From NCBI RefSeq assembly GCF_030077735.1, contig NZ_JASJEU010000019.1, forward strand, positions 62,001-126,000: DNA of 64,000 bases. The letters are read 5' to 3'. Of this stretch, positions 42,247 through 49,924 are shown piece by piece (the first letter of the stretch is position 1; the number at the start of each line of letters is the position of its first letter). The position numbers and the translations under genes are program-made. This stretch comes from Gordonibacter faecis. GTDB lineage: Bacteria > Actinomycetota > Coriobacteriia > Coriobacteriales > Eggerthellaceae. A model generated the notes under the pieces. That model was not told the DNA's origin and did not search any database. It saw nothing but the letters and a program-made list of their open reading frames with translations.

Positions 42247-43470
42247 GTGGCCCAAGCCTCTAAAAGCAAAGCCTCTGAAAAAGACGCCAAGAACGTTGCG
42301 AAAGCCCCGATCGATACCGAAGAGATACTGGACGACGATGAAACGCTCGACGTCGAACCCGACGTGAGTGCCGCCGATACCCTCGACGAAGACAAGCTTG
42401 AAACGAGCCTCGATGAAGACGAGGACCTGCTTGAAGGCATTCCTGAAGAGGAGCTGAAAGCAACCGTTGAGGTGCAACTGCCGCGCGTTGGCAAGAGCAA
42501 GGCGCGCGTTGCACGCAAGCGCAGCGCCGATGCGGGCGTGACCATGCTCACGGGCGACCCGGTGCGTATGTATTTGAAGGAGATCGGCAAGGTTCCGCTG
42601 CTGACCGCCGCTGAGGAAATTGACCTGGCCATGAAAATTGAGGCCGGTGTCGCCGCCACCGAGGAACTTGAGCGTGCCGAAGACGAAGGCATTGAGCTTG
42701 AGCGCCGCGAGAAGCGCCGCCTCGGCCGCATTGAACAGGTGGGCCTCGACGCCAAGCAGCAGCTCATTGAAGCGAACCTGCGTCTCGTGGTGTCCATCGC
42801 CAAGCGCTACGTGGGCCGCGGCATGCTGTTTTTGGACCTCATCCAGGAGGGAAACCTCGGTCTCATCCGTGCGGTAGAGAAGTTTGACTACACGAAGGGC
42901 TTCAAATTCTCCACGTATGCTACCTGGTGGATTCGCCAGGCCATCACGCGCGCCATCGCTGACCAGGCTCGCACCATCCGTATTCCCGTGCATATGGTGG
43001 AAACCATCAACAAGTTGGTGCGCATTCAGCGCCAGTTGCTGCAAGAACTCGGCCGCGAACCTACGCCCGAGGAAATTGGCAAGGAGATGGGCCTGCCCGC
43101 CGAGCGCGTGCGCGAGATTCAGAAGATCTCGCAGGAGCCGGTGAGCTTGGAAACGCCCATCGGTGAAGAGGAAGACTCCCAGCTGGGAGACTTCATCGAG
43201 GACGACGCCGCCGTGGTGCCGCCCGATGCCGCCAGCTTCAGCATGCTGCAAGAGCAGCTGTCGAAGGTGCTCGATGGCCTTGCCGAGCGCGAGCGCAAGG
43301 TAATTAGCCTGCGCTTCGGTTTGGAAGACGGGCATCCTCGCACGCTTGAGGAAGTGGGACGCGAGTTTGGTGTCACGCGTGAACGCATTCGCCAGATTGA
43401 GAGCAAGACGCTGGCGAAGCTGCGCCACCCCTCGCGCTCTTCGAAGTTGAAGGATTATTTGGAGGACTAG
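42247..43470 (+). CDS. rpoD: Primary sigma factor RpoD/SigA
   Basis: A 407-residue sigma-70. After an acidic N-terminal stretch (about 1-95) come region 1.2 (DPVRMYLKEIGKVPLLT), region 2 (EANLRLVVSIAKRYVGRGM, FSTYATWWIRQAITRAIADQ), region 3 and region 4 with the -35-binding helix (TLEEVGREFGVTRERIRQIE). It directs housekeeping transcription. GTG 42247 has AAAGGAAGATCAC ahead. A hairpin and a long palindromic repeat follow. Confidence 0.95.
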   Translation: MAQASKSKASEKDAKNVAKAPIDTEEILDDDETLDVEPDVSAADTLDEDKLETSLDEDEDLLEGIPEEELKATVEVQLPRVGKSKARVARKRSADAGVTMLTGDPVRMYLKEIGKVPLLTAAEEIDLAMKIEAGVAATEELERAEDEGIELERREKRRLGRIEQVGLDAKQQLIEANLRLVVSIAKRYVGRGMLFLDLIQEGNLGLIRAVEKFDYTKGFKFSTYATWWIRQAITRAIADQARTIRIPVHMVETINKLVRIQRQLLQELGREPTPEEIGKEMGLPAERVREIQKISQEPVSLETPIGEEEDSQLGDFIEDDAAVVPPDAASFSMLQEQLSKVLDGLAERERKVISLRFGLEDGHPRTLEEVGREFGVTRERIRQIESKTLAKLRHPSRSSKLKDYLED

Positions 43471-43474
43471 CAGG

Positions 43475-43500
43475 TTTCGGCGGCTTACCAGCCGCCGAAA
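43475..43500 (+). terminator. Hairpin downstream of rpoD
   Basis: TTTCGGCGGCT (43475-43485), loop TACC, AGCCGCCGAAA (43490-43500): a perfect 11-bp stem five bases after the rpoD stop. The T-tract is poor, so it may stabilise the 3' end rather than terminate fully. Confidence 0.55.
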
Positions 43501-43512
43501 ATTCTCGACGCT

Positions 43513-43619
43513 GCGAAACCCCCTCGCACCGATCCTCGCCCCTTTTTCGCTTACCTTCGCGTACCTCAGTACGCTCAGCCGCGAAACGGGGCGATTATCG
43601 GTACGAGGGGGTTTCTCGC
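43513..43619. repeat. 107-bp imperfect palindrome, sister of the mfd insertion
   Basis: The arms GCGAAACCCCCTCGCACCGA (from 43513) and the complementary TCGGTACGAGGGGGTTTC (ending before 43619) pair almost fully. The centre is GCGTAC-CTCA-GTACGC (43559-43574), the same centre as in the mfd element (GCGTAC-CGAA-GTACGC). It is non-coding here. Confidence 0.75.
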
Positions 43620-43899
43620 TGACTGACTAGCGCCAACCGGGGAGAAACTTGTTCTACCTGTGAGTTTGACTTACTTGCGCCAACCAGCGTGTCTTTGGTT
43701 TAACCAGCGATACTTACTATGCTAACCCGCGCGTCGCTAAGTTCCACCTGCGGCAAACTCACTCCGCTGATTGGCAGTAGCCTATTCCACCTGTGATTTT
43801 TACTGAGTTGTGCCAACCTGGCGCCCTCTTACCCTTCTCCTGTTTTATCCTTGCTCAGTGAATCAAACTTACTTCCCTTGATGATTGGAAATGTGCGCC
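43620..43899. repeat. Intergenic region with diverged direct repeats
   Basis: A ~38-nt unit beginning TTCTACCTGTGAGTTTGACT (43652-43689) recurs in diverged form at 43785-43823 (TTCCACCTGTGATTTTTACT on), and a partial copy starts at 43742. The motif YAACC followed by a G-rich trinucleotide recurs several times between them. I see no gene, tRNA or known RNA in it. It lies upstream of the rRNA methyltransferase gene. Confidence 0.5.
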
Positions 43900-46206
43900 A
43901 TGGATGCCTATAACCTTGAATTGTTTGCGAGTTGCCTTGCGGGGTTGGAGGGGGAGTTGGCTGAGGAACTCAAGCGGCTTGGCGTGCGCCGTGTGCGTCC
44001 GCTTGGCGGGGGCGTGGCGTTTTTCTGCGACGCGCGGCGGGCGCTGGCGGCGTGTTTGTGGTCGCGGTTGGCGTCGCGCATTTCGCTGGTGGTGGGGCGT
44101 GTGGATGCGGCGAGTGCCGATGCGCTGTATGACGGCGTGCGGGCGCTGCCGTGGGAAGAAGTTATTGCGCCCGGTGCGAGTATGGCGGTGCAGGCGCATG
44201 GTATGAACGCGGAACTGCGCAACACACGCTTCACAGCGCTCAAGGTGAAGGATGCGGTGTGCGATAGGCTGTGTGAGGTGCGCGGGCAGCGGCCTGACGT
44301 GGACGCGGCGTCGCCGGATGCGCTCGTGGATGTGCGGGTGCGCGAGGGGCGCGCCACCGTGTCGCTCGACTTGGTGGGTGCGTCGCTCTACCGGCGCACC
44401 TATTTAACCCCCGATGATGGTGCTGAGGCGCCGCTTGAGTGTGCGCTGGCCGCAGGGCTGCTGGCGGTGGCTGGCTGGCGCGGCGAGGTGCGCGGCGATG
44501 CGGCGCTTGTTGACCCGGCATGCGGCGACGGTGCCGTGGTGGTGGAAGCCGCGGCGGTGGCATGTGACCTTGCACCAGGCCTTGCGCGCGATGCGTGGGG
44601 TTTCTTCGGCTGGGCGGGATTTGATGAGGACGTGTGGGTGGACGTGCTCGACGAGGCGGACGAGCGTTTCGAGCGCGGTTTAGCGGCGCAGCTGGGCGAA
44701 GGGGTTGCAGCCAGCTCGTCGGTGGCACCCGACCTTACACGCGTGCGCATTGCGGGCCTTTCTACCTCGTCGCCAGCTATTGCGCGGGCGCGCGGGCGCG
44801 CCAAGCGCATGGGCTTGCGTCAGGTGGTCAGCATCGAGCACGGAGGTGCGCAGGAGGCTTCTGCGCTCGTTGAGCGCACGGTGGCCGCCGCCAATGCCGC
44901 CAACGTCACGGGCACCGACACCGCAGCGCTCTGTCTGGTAGCCAGCGTGCTGGGTGCGCGCGAACAGGCTTCGGAAGCCAGCGCGCAAGCTCATGCTGCG
45001 GCCTTTGTTGCCGCTGCTCAAGCGGCGCCGGTTGGTTCGGCGTTTGCCGTGGCGGGTGGCCAGGCGGTGGAAGATCGCTTTGGCATTGCGCCCGCTCTTC
45101 GCACGGAACTGGGCCGTGATCGCGTGGCCGTTGAGGCGCTTGTGTTCGACAAGCAGCCCGCTCAGGCGGCCGTCGTGGTGGTTCCTGACCCAGCGGGTGG
45201 TGCGGAACATCGCGTGGAGGTGCTCGAACAGGGCTCAGACCAATTCGCCGCGCGCCTGTTCAAGGTGGCCAAAGAGCACCGCAAGTGGGCACGCCGCGAA
45301 GGGGTGGGGTGCTATCGCGTGTACGACGCCGACCTGCCCGAATACGCGGTTGCCATCGACCTCTACACCGGTGCGGGTGATGCTGAGGGCAACCTCTACC
45401 TGCACATTGCCGAATATGCGCCGCCGTCGTCCGTCGACCCCGCGAAGGCGCGCCGCCGCTTCGATGACGTGCTGGCACTCGCGCCCGTTGCGCTGGGGGT
45501 TCGCCCTGACCACGTGTTTGCCAAAACGCGCCGGCGTGACAAGGGCGGCGCGCAGTACCGCGATGCCGGACGGCGCAGCTACGTCACACAGGTGCAGGAG
45601 GACGGCTTCCTGTTGGAGGTGGATCTGTCGGGGTACTTGGACACGGGGCTCTTCCTCGACCATCGCCTCACGCGCGCGCTCGTAGGACAGAAGGCGGCCG
45701 GCAAGCGCTTCCTCAACCTGTTTGCCTATACCGGCGCAGCCACGGTGCACGCCGCCGGTGGGGGAGCGCTCGAAACGTGTACGGTCGACCTGTCGCAGAC
45801 CTACCTCGACTGGGCGCGCCGCAACATGGCCGCAAACGGCTTCGAAGGCCCGGCGCACGCGTTTGAGCGCGCCGACGTGCTCTCCTGGATCACCGAATGC
45901 CGTCGCTCGCCGCGCCGCTTCGACCTAATTTTTGTCGACCCGCCCACGTTCTCCAACTCCAAAGCCATGGGCAGCCGCACGTGGGATGTACAGCGCGACC
46001 ACGTGGAGCTGCTGATAGGCGTGTCCCGCCTGCTCACCGAGGGCGGCGAGGCCGTGTTCTCCTGCAACCTGCGCACCTTCAAGCCCGACGTCGACGCGCT
46101 TGCGAAATACGGCGTGTCCCTTGAGGACATCACCGCACAAACCATCCCCCACGACTTCGAACGTAACCCCAAAATCCACCACTGTTACCTGGTGAAACGC
46201 GCATAA
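43900..46206 (+). CDS. rlmL: Bifunctional 23S rRNA methyltransferase RlmKL-like
   Basis: A 768-residue fusion. An N-terminal THUMP domain (about 1-150) is followed by an RlmL-type domain with VDPACGDGAVVVEAA and WGFFGWAGFDEDVW. An RlmK-type domain follows, with FLNLFAYTGAATVHAA and the catalytic-region motif FVDPPTFSNSKAM. In E. coli the halves make m2G2445 and m7G2069. Here the RlmL half lacks the NPPY catalytic motif (the region reads NVTGTDTAALCLVASVLG), so only the RlmK half may be active. The start is uncertain: ATG 43900 or ATG 43891, neither with a strong ribosome site. Confidence 0.88.
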   Translation: MDAYNLELFASCLAGLEGELAEELKRLGVRRVRPLGGGVAFFCDARRALAACLWSRLASRISLVVGRVDAASADALYDGVRALPWEEVIAPGASMAVQAHGMNAELRNTRFTALKVKDAVCDRLCEVRGQRPDVDAASPDALVDVRVREGRATVSLDLVGASLYRRTYLTPDDGAEAPLECALAAGLLAVAGWRGEVRGDAALVDPACGDGAVVVEAAAVACDLAPGLARDAWGFFGWAGFDEDVWVDVLDEADERFERGLAAQLGEGVAASSSVAPDLTRVRIAGLSTSSPAIARARGRAKRMGLRQVVSIEHGGAQEASALVERTVAAANAANVTGTDTAALCLVASVLGAREQASEASAQAHAAAFVAAAQAAPVGSAFAVAGGQAVEDRFGIAPALRTELGRDRVAVEALVFDKQPAQAAVVVVPDPAGGAEHRVEVLEQGSDQFAARLFKVAKEHRKWARREGVGCYRVYDADLPEYAVAIDLYTGAGDAEGNLYLHIAEYAPPSSVDPAKARRRFDDVLALAPVALGVRPDHVFAKTRRRDKGGAQYRDAGRRSYVTQVQEDGFLLEVDLSGYLDTGLFLDHRLTRALVGQKAAGKRFLNLFAYTGAATVHAAGGGALETCTVDLSQTYLDWARRNMAANGFEGPAHAFERADVLSWITECRRSPRRFDLIFVDPPTFSNSKAMGSRTWDVQRDHVELLIGVSRLLTEGGEAVFSCNLRTFKPDVDALAKYGVSLEDITAQTIPHDFERNPKIHHCYLVKRA

Positions 46207-46215
46207 TAAAGATGG

Positions 46216-46758
46216 CTATTGCGCGTCCGACGGCACGGGTGCGCAATCGGCTTCCCACTGCTCTAAGATCACGCTGCCGCGGTACTTGTACACGCCGTAG
46301 ATGCCGGCGAAATCGTAGCCGGCGCAGGTGAACGTGCCGCCGATGGAGGTCACGAACTCAGCGGCTTCCACGTTGAACGCGCCACGCTGGAAAACGTAGA
46401 AGTTCGCGATGTTATCGCGGCTGCCTGTGGGGGCCAGCATGAGGCCCGTGCCAAACTGGATGGGCAGCCCGTCACCCTTTAAGCGCAGGTTCTCAATTAT
46501 GAGGTCGGGCTCGAAGCGGTAGATCCAACTCTTGCGCTTAAGTACCGCCCACGCGGCCCACACCGACGTGTTCTTCTGCGTCTCGTCGGCGTACAGCGCG
46601 TTGAAAAAGTCCTGATAGGACGTGGCCCCGTCCAAGTACGGCTCGTACTCAGGTAACACGTTTGACTCTGACGACACATACAACAACAAGCGTTCCAACG
46701 TCGCCCGCGAAGCCAGCGGCGCCCCCTCAATACTGGTTTTCAATTCGGCATAGTCCAT
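46216..46758 (-). CDS. 180-aa protein of redox module 2, unrecognised
   Basis: A protein of mixed alpha/beta look, with no signal peptide, membrane helix or cysteine cluster. The N-terminal half is helical and rich in Glu, Leu and Tyr; the C-terminal half has glycine-rich strands (FVTSIGGTFTCAGYDFAGIY). It is the last gene of the molybdoenzyme/FeS operon (70 bp after the FeS gene, which leaves room for an 11-bp stem-loop), so a chaperone, accessory or substrate-binding role for that enzyme is possible. GAGGAG precedes the ATG. No family is recognised. Confidence 0.75.
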   Translation of the reverse strand: MDYAELKTSIEGAPLASRATLERLLLYVSSESNVLPEYEPYLDGATSYQDFFNALYADETQKNTSVWAAWAVLKRKSWIYRFEPDLIIENLRLKGDGLPIQFGTGLMLAPTGSRDNIANFYVFQRGAFNVEAAEFVTSIGGTFTCAGYDFAGIYGVYKYRGSVILEQWEADCAPVPSDAQ

Positions 46759-46785
46759 GGGAAACTCCTCATTCCGGATGAAACT

Positions 46786-46816
46786 GAGGAAGGGGCAGCC
46801 GAGCCGCCCCTTCCTC
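46786..46816 (-). other. Intercistronic stem-loop, module 2
   Basis: GAGGAAGGGGC (46786-46796) and GCCCCTTCCTC (46806-46816) form a perfect 11-bp stem with a 9-nt loop between the FeS gene and the 180-aa gene. There is no T-tract on the transcribed strand, so it more likely protects the upstream mRNA part or lowers downstream expression. Confidence 0.6.
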
Positions 46817-46827
46817 TCAAAGCCCTT

Positions 46828-47187
46828 TTACGCGCAGGGCGGCACCCACAGGTACTGTTGCGGCTTGGCGTCCAGGTCGGCCACCAGTTCATCTACCGGG
46901 CCGAACTTCATGCATTTGGCCTGGCAGTGGAACACGCAGGAGGGAAGTTTACCCTTTTCCTGGCGATCCGCGCAGAGGTCGCAAATCTTCGTGAAGGCGG
47001 GGATGAAGTCGTAAACGTAGTTGTCCGTCTCAACACCCTCGGCATCCTTCACCGGCCACGGGCCGTTTTGCATCACGCGCACGCCCCACTGCTCAAGCGG
47101 CAGTTCGTGCTCGGCCTGGCAGGCCACTTCGCACGAGTAGCATCCCGTGCAGTATTGATAATCAACAAGTATTCCGTTGCGGGCCAT
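46828..47187 (-). CDS. Small two-cluster 4Fe-4S partner protein, module 2
   Basis: A 119-residue ferredoxin-like protein. The first cluster motif is CTGCYSCEVAC (about residues 13-23) and the second set is CDLC ... SCVFHCQAKC. It closely parallels the proteins at 39891-40232 and 60187-60531. It probably carries electrons to the molybdoenzyme encoded immediately upstream. ATG 47187 overlaps that gene's TAA by one base, and its ribosome site (AAGGAGGAGGAA) lies inside the last codons of the molybdoenzyme, so translation is coupled. Confidence 0.88.
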   Translation of the reverse strand: MARNGILVDYQYCTGCYSCEVACQAEHELPLEQWGVRVMQNGPWPVKDAEGVETDNYVYDFIPAFTKICDLCADRQEKGKLPSCVFHCQAKCMKFGPVDELVADLDAKPQQYLWVPPCA

Positions 47188-49565
47188 TACAGTTCCTCCT
47201 CCTTGCAGCGGTAGACCTTGCACAGCGTGCACTTCAAGTCGGCGCCGAAGCCGGTGGTGCCGGGCTTGTTGGCCAGAAGCTGGTTGATGTTGGACTGGCG
47301 GAAGCCGTACAGGTTCGGCTCAGCGCCGTCCTGCTCGGGGAACCACCAGCCGTGCTGGGCGGCAATTTCCTTCTCGTGCACCTCAAACGTCAGGCGCGCA
47401 CGCTGGCGGCAACGCCCGCGGTGGTTCTCAATCCACACCCAGTCGCCCTCAGAGATGTTGAGCGCGGCGGCCGTGCGCGGGTGAATCTGCACCCACGGGT
47501 CGGGCGTGAGCTGGCGCAGGTAGGGAATCTGACGGTGCTCGGAGTGGAAGAACGAGGTAGTGCGGGCGCCCGTAATCATGATGAGCGGGTATTCCTCGTA
47601 CAGATCCGGCGTGGTCACCGGGCCGATGCCGGGCTCTTCGATGTAGGGCAGCGGGTCGTAGCCGAACTTCTCGAACAGCGTGGAGTAGAACTCAATACGG
47701 CCGGTGGGCGTGTTGAAGCCGGGCTGACCGTCGGGGCGCATAAGACCCTTCTCGTACTTCTTGTACACATACTTCTGATACACCGGGCCGTGCTCCATAA
47801 GCTCGTGGAACGTGAAGCCGGAGGGCTTGACAATTTCGTCGTACACCTCGTCCTCGGTTGCCCAGGGCCACGTGTGCTGCTTGCCCTCGGGGCGGTTGAT
47901 GGCGCGGTTGAACTCGTCGTCGTTGTCGAAGTACTGAGCCAGTTCACGGTTGATTTCGCAGTCGGACTTCGCTTCGCCCTCGGCGGCGCAGGCGCCCGAG
48001 ATAGCGGACAGGAAGTAGTAGTGGGCGCGCACGGAGTGCTTCTCGGCCCAGGTCTGCACGGGCATCACGATGTCGGCGCACGACTGGATGGTGGGAGTCA
48101 TGAAGATGTCGACGGCAGCAATGAACTCGGGCTTCTTCATGGCCTTGTACCAGCGGTCAACTTCGCAACTCATGCAGGCAATGCCGTTGGACGTCTGAAT
48201 CCACACGCCCTTCACCTTGCCGGCTTCCATGTACTCAAGGCACATGTCGGGCATGGCTTGCGTGAGTCCGTAGCGATACATCGGGAATTCTTTCCAGCCC
48301 ACGCGCTTCTTCTGCATTTCCTCGTCGATGAGGTCGTAGATGCCCCACGCGCCGGCGGAGGGCTGGTCAACGCCCATGGGGGAGGCGGTGTAGCACATGC
48401 CGCCCGGCACATCGAGGTTGCCGGTGATGGTCCACAGTGCCGCGATGGCAGCAGCACACGGCGTGCCCTGGCTCTGCATATCCACGGCGAGGCCCCACAC
48501 CACGTTCGCGGGATGCGAGTTTGCGAACAGGCGCGCGGCGGCGACGATCTTCTCCTTGGGCACCCAGGTCATTTCCTCAACCTGGTCAAGTGACAGCTCG
48601 CGGGCGCGCTCGGCCAGCTGGTCGAAGCCATACGTCCAGCGATCGACGAAGTCGTGGTCGTAGAGGTCCTCGTCGATGATGACCTTAATCATGCCGAGAG
48701 CAAGACCCGTGTCGGTGCCGGGGCGCAGCTGCAGGTGAATGTCGGCGTGCGCGGCCAGCCACGTGACGCGCGGCTCGACGGAGATCAGCTTGCAGCCCAG
48801 CTTCATGGCATCGGTCACCCAGTGACCCATGAAGAAGTCGGGGTTGGAAATGGTGGGGTTGCAGCCCCACACGATGGTGCACTCGGGGCATACCCACTCG
48901 GGGTCGTCGTAGCGCAGCGCCGAGAACTGGGAGAAGTCGGCGATGAGCATGCCGCCGTAGGTCATGATCATGAGCGACAGGCGCGGCAGGTAGCACGCCG
49001 TGCCGGACAAGAAGCCGTACTCGTTCGGGCTGCCGAACGTGTTCACCATGCGGCCGACCTGCCACTGGTTGTCACGCGCGGTGCCGCGCAGCGCGTGGAT
49101 TGAGTCGCCGCCGTAGGTCATGGAAATGCGGCGGAATTCCTTATAGCACGTCTCCAGCGCCTCGTCCCACGTGATGCGCTCCCACTTGCCCTCGCCGCGC
49201 TCGCCAGCGCGCTTCATCGGGTACAGGATGCGGTCGGGGTGGAACTCCACCTGCTTGAAGGCCAAGCAGCGCGGGCAGAGCGCACCGCGGTTGTAGGGAT
49301 CGTCCGGGTCGCCTTCGCACTTGATAAACTTGCCGGTTTCCTTGTCGGAATACACCAGCACGCCGCAGCCCTCGTGGCAGCCCGGGGCCGACCACACCGA
49401 CGTGCGGGTCACAATCATGCCGTCTTCTTCGTACTGCCACGGCTTCGGATGCTTCCAGCGCGGGTCAACTTCCTGCTTCTTGCCGGCGCCGAAGTTGAAC
49501 TGGTTCTCCTCCTTGGACGTACCAATTTCGTCGCGGTCCTTCTCCGCGACTGCGTTCTCAACCAT
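47187..49565 (-). CDS. Molybdopterin-dependent oxidoreductase, module 2 (cytoplasmic type)
   Basis: A 792-residue DMSO-reductase-superfamily enzyme with the same odd cluster spacing as module 1: C63-x3-C67 (PGCHEGCGV) and C97-x2-C100 (LCPRC). Cys191 in GTACYLPR is the candidate metal ligand. The polar N-terminal extension (about 1-40) is not a Tat signal. The C-terminal domain ends KCTLCKVYRCKEEEL. The start at 49565 follows GAGAGGAGTTGCG. Substrate is unknown; phenol dehydroxylation or transhydroxylation is a family-based guess. No MFS gene is in this operon. Confidence 0.88.
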   Translation of the reverse strand: MVENAVAEKDRDEIGTSKEENQFNFGAGKKQEVDPRWKHPKPWQYEEDGMIVTRTSVWSAPGCHEGCGVLVYSDKETGKFIKCEGDPDDPYNRGALCPRCLAFKQVEFHPDRILYPMKRAGERGEGKWERITWDEALETCYKEFRRISMTYGGDSIHALRGTARDNQWQVGRMVNTFGSPNEYGFLSGTACYLPRLSLMIMTYGGMLIADFSQFSALRYDDPEWVCPECTIVWGCNPTISNPDFFMGHWVTDAMKLGCKLISVEPRVTWLAAHADIHLQLRPGTDTGLALGMIKVIIDEDLYDHDFVDRWTYGFDQLAERARELSLDQVEEMTWVPKEKIVAAARLFANSHPANVVWGLAVDMQSQGTPCAAAIAALWTITGNLDVPGGMCYTASPMGVDQPSAGAWGIYDLIDEEMQKKRVGWKEFPMYRYGLTQAMPDMCLEYMEAGKVKGVWIQTSNGIACMSCEVDRWYKAMKKPEFIAAVDIFMTPTIQSCADIVMPVQTWAEKHSVRAHYYFLSAISGACAAEGEAKSDCEINRELAQYFDNDDEFNRAINRPEGKQHTWPWATEDEVYDEIVKPSGFTFHELMEHGPVYQKYVYKKYEKGLMRPDGQPGFNTPTGRIEFYSTLFEKFGYDPLPYIEEPGIGPVTTPDLYEEYPLIMITGARTTSFFHSEHRQIPYLRQLTPDPWVQIHPRTAAALNISEGDWVWIENHRGRCRQRARLTFEVHEKEIAAQHGWWFPEQDGAEPNLYGFRQSNINQLLANKPGTTGFGADLKCTLCKVYRCKEEEL

Positions 49566-49824
49566 CGCAACTCCTCTCGCTTTCGCAGGCCTGTCGGGTG
49601 TCTGCCCCAATCGGCCCGCCCCCACTCGGGTTGACGCGAGTTAAACACGCAAATGGTATGACCCCATCGCGTAAAGAGTATGCAGATTACGAATCAGTAC
49701 AATAGTATGAGACGCTGACCAGGAAAGATGTGACCGCAGTATTGGGGGAGTGAAAGAGGGGCAGCGTGCTGGCGCGCGTAGTGTGTCGATTAGTGCCGGA
49801 AACAGACAAGCGGTCAAAAACAAC
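49566..49824. other. Upstream region of the module 2 operon
   Basis: AT-richer DNA between the divergent molybdoenzyme and ATPase genes. It must hold the operon promoter, but I cannot fix -35/-10 elements with confidence. I see no gene. Confidence 0.4.
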
Positions 49825-49905
49825 TTTCTGTTTTAGAAACATTTTGGCTTGAATTCTTTCTGTTTTAGAAACATACTAGCCCTAAAATCTTCTGTTTTAG
49901 AAACA
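49825..49905. repeat. Three 32-bp-spaced iterons upstream of the DUF4143 ATPase
   Basis: TTTCTGTTTTAGAAACAT occurs at 49825-49842 and 49857-49874, and a near-identical TTCTGTTTTAGAAACA at 49890-49905. Each unit is a small palindrome (TTTCT ... AGAAA), and the spacing is exactly 32 bp, about three helical turns, so a protein would bind them on one DNA face. They end 19 bases before the ATPase ATG. Confidence 0.75.
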
Positions 49906-49924
49906 GGGAAGAGGTGCGGCACGC

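Noticed and set aside
46216..46758. LDGATS in the 180-aa protein as a third flavinylation motif
   Set aside because: The position before Gly is Asp, not Ser/Thr, and the Asp three residues earlier is missing, so it does not fit D-x-x-[ST]-G-A-[ST].
49654..49662. TGGTATGAC shared with 63173-63181 upstream of module 3
   Set aside because: A common regulator site would be attractive, but a single 9-base match between two regions of several hundred bases is expected by chance about half the time, and module 1 lacks it.
49825..49905. Iterons read as a CRISPR array
   Set aside because: Only three 16-18-bp units with 14-bp gaps, no cas genes; they lie directly at a promoter and fit operators.
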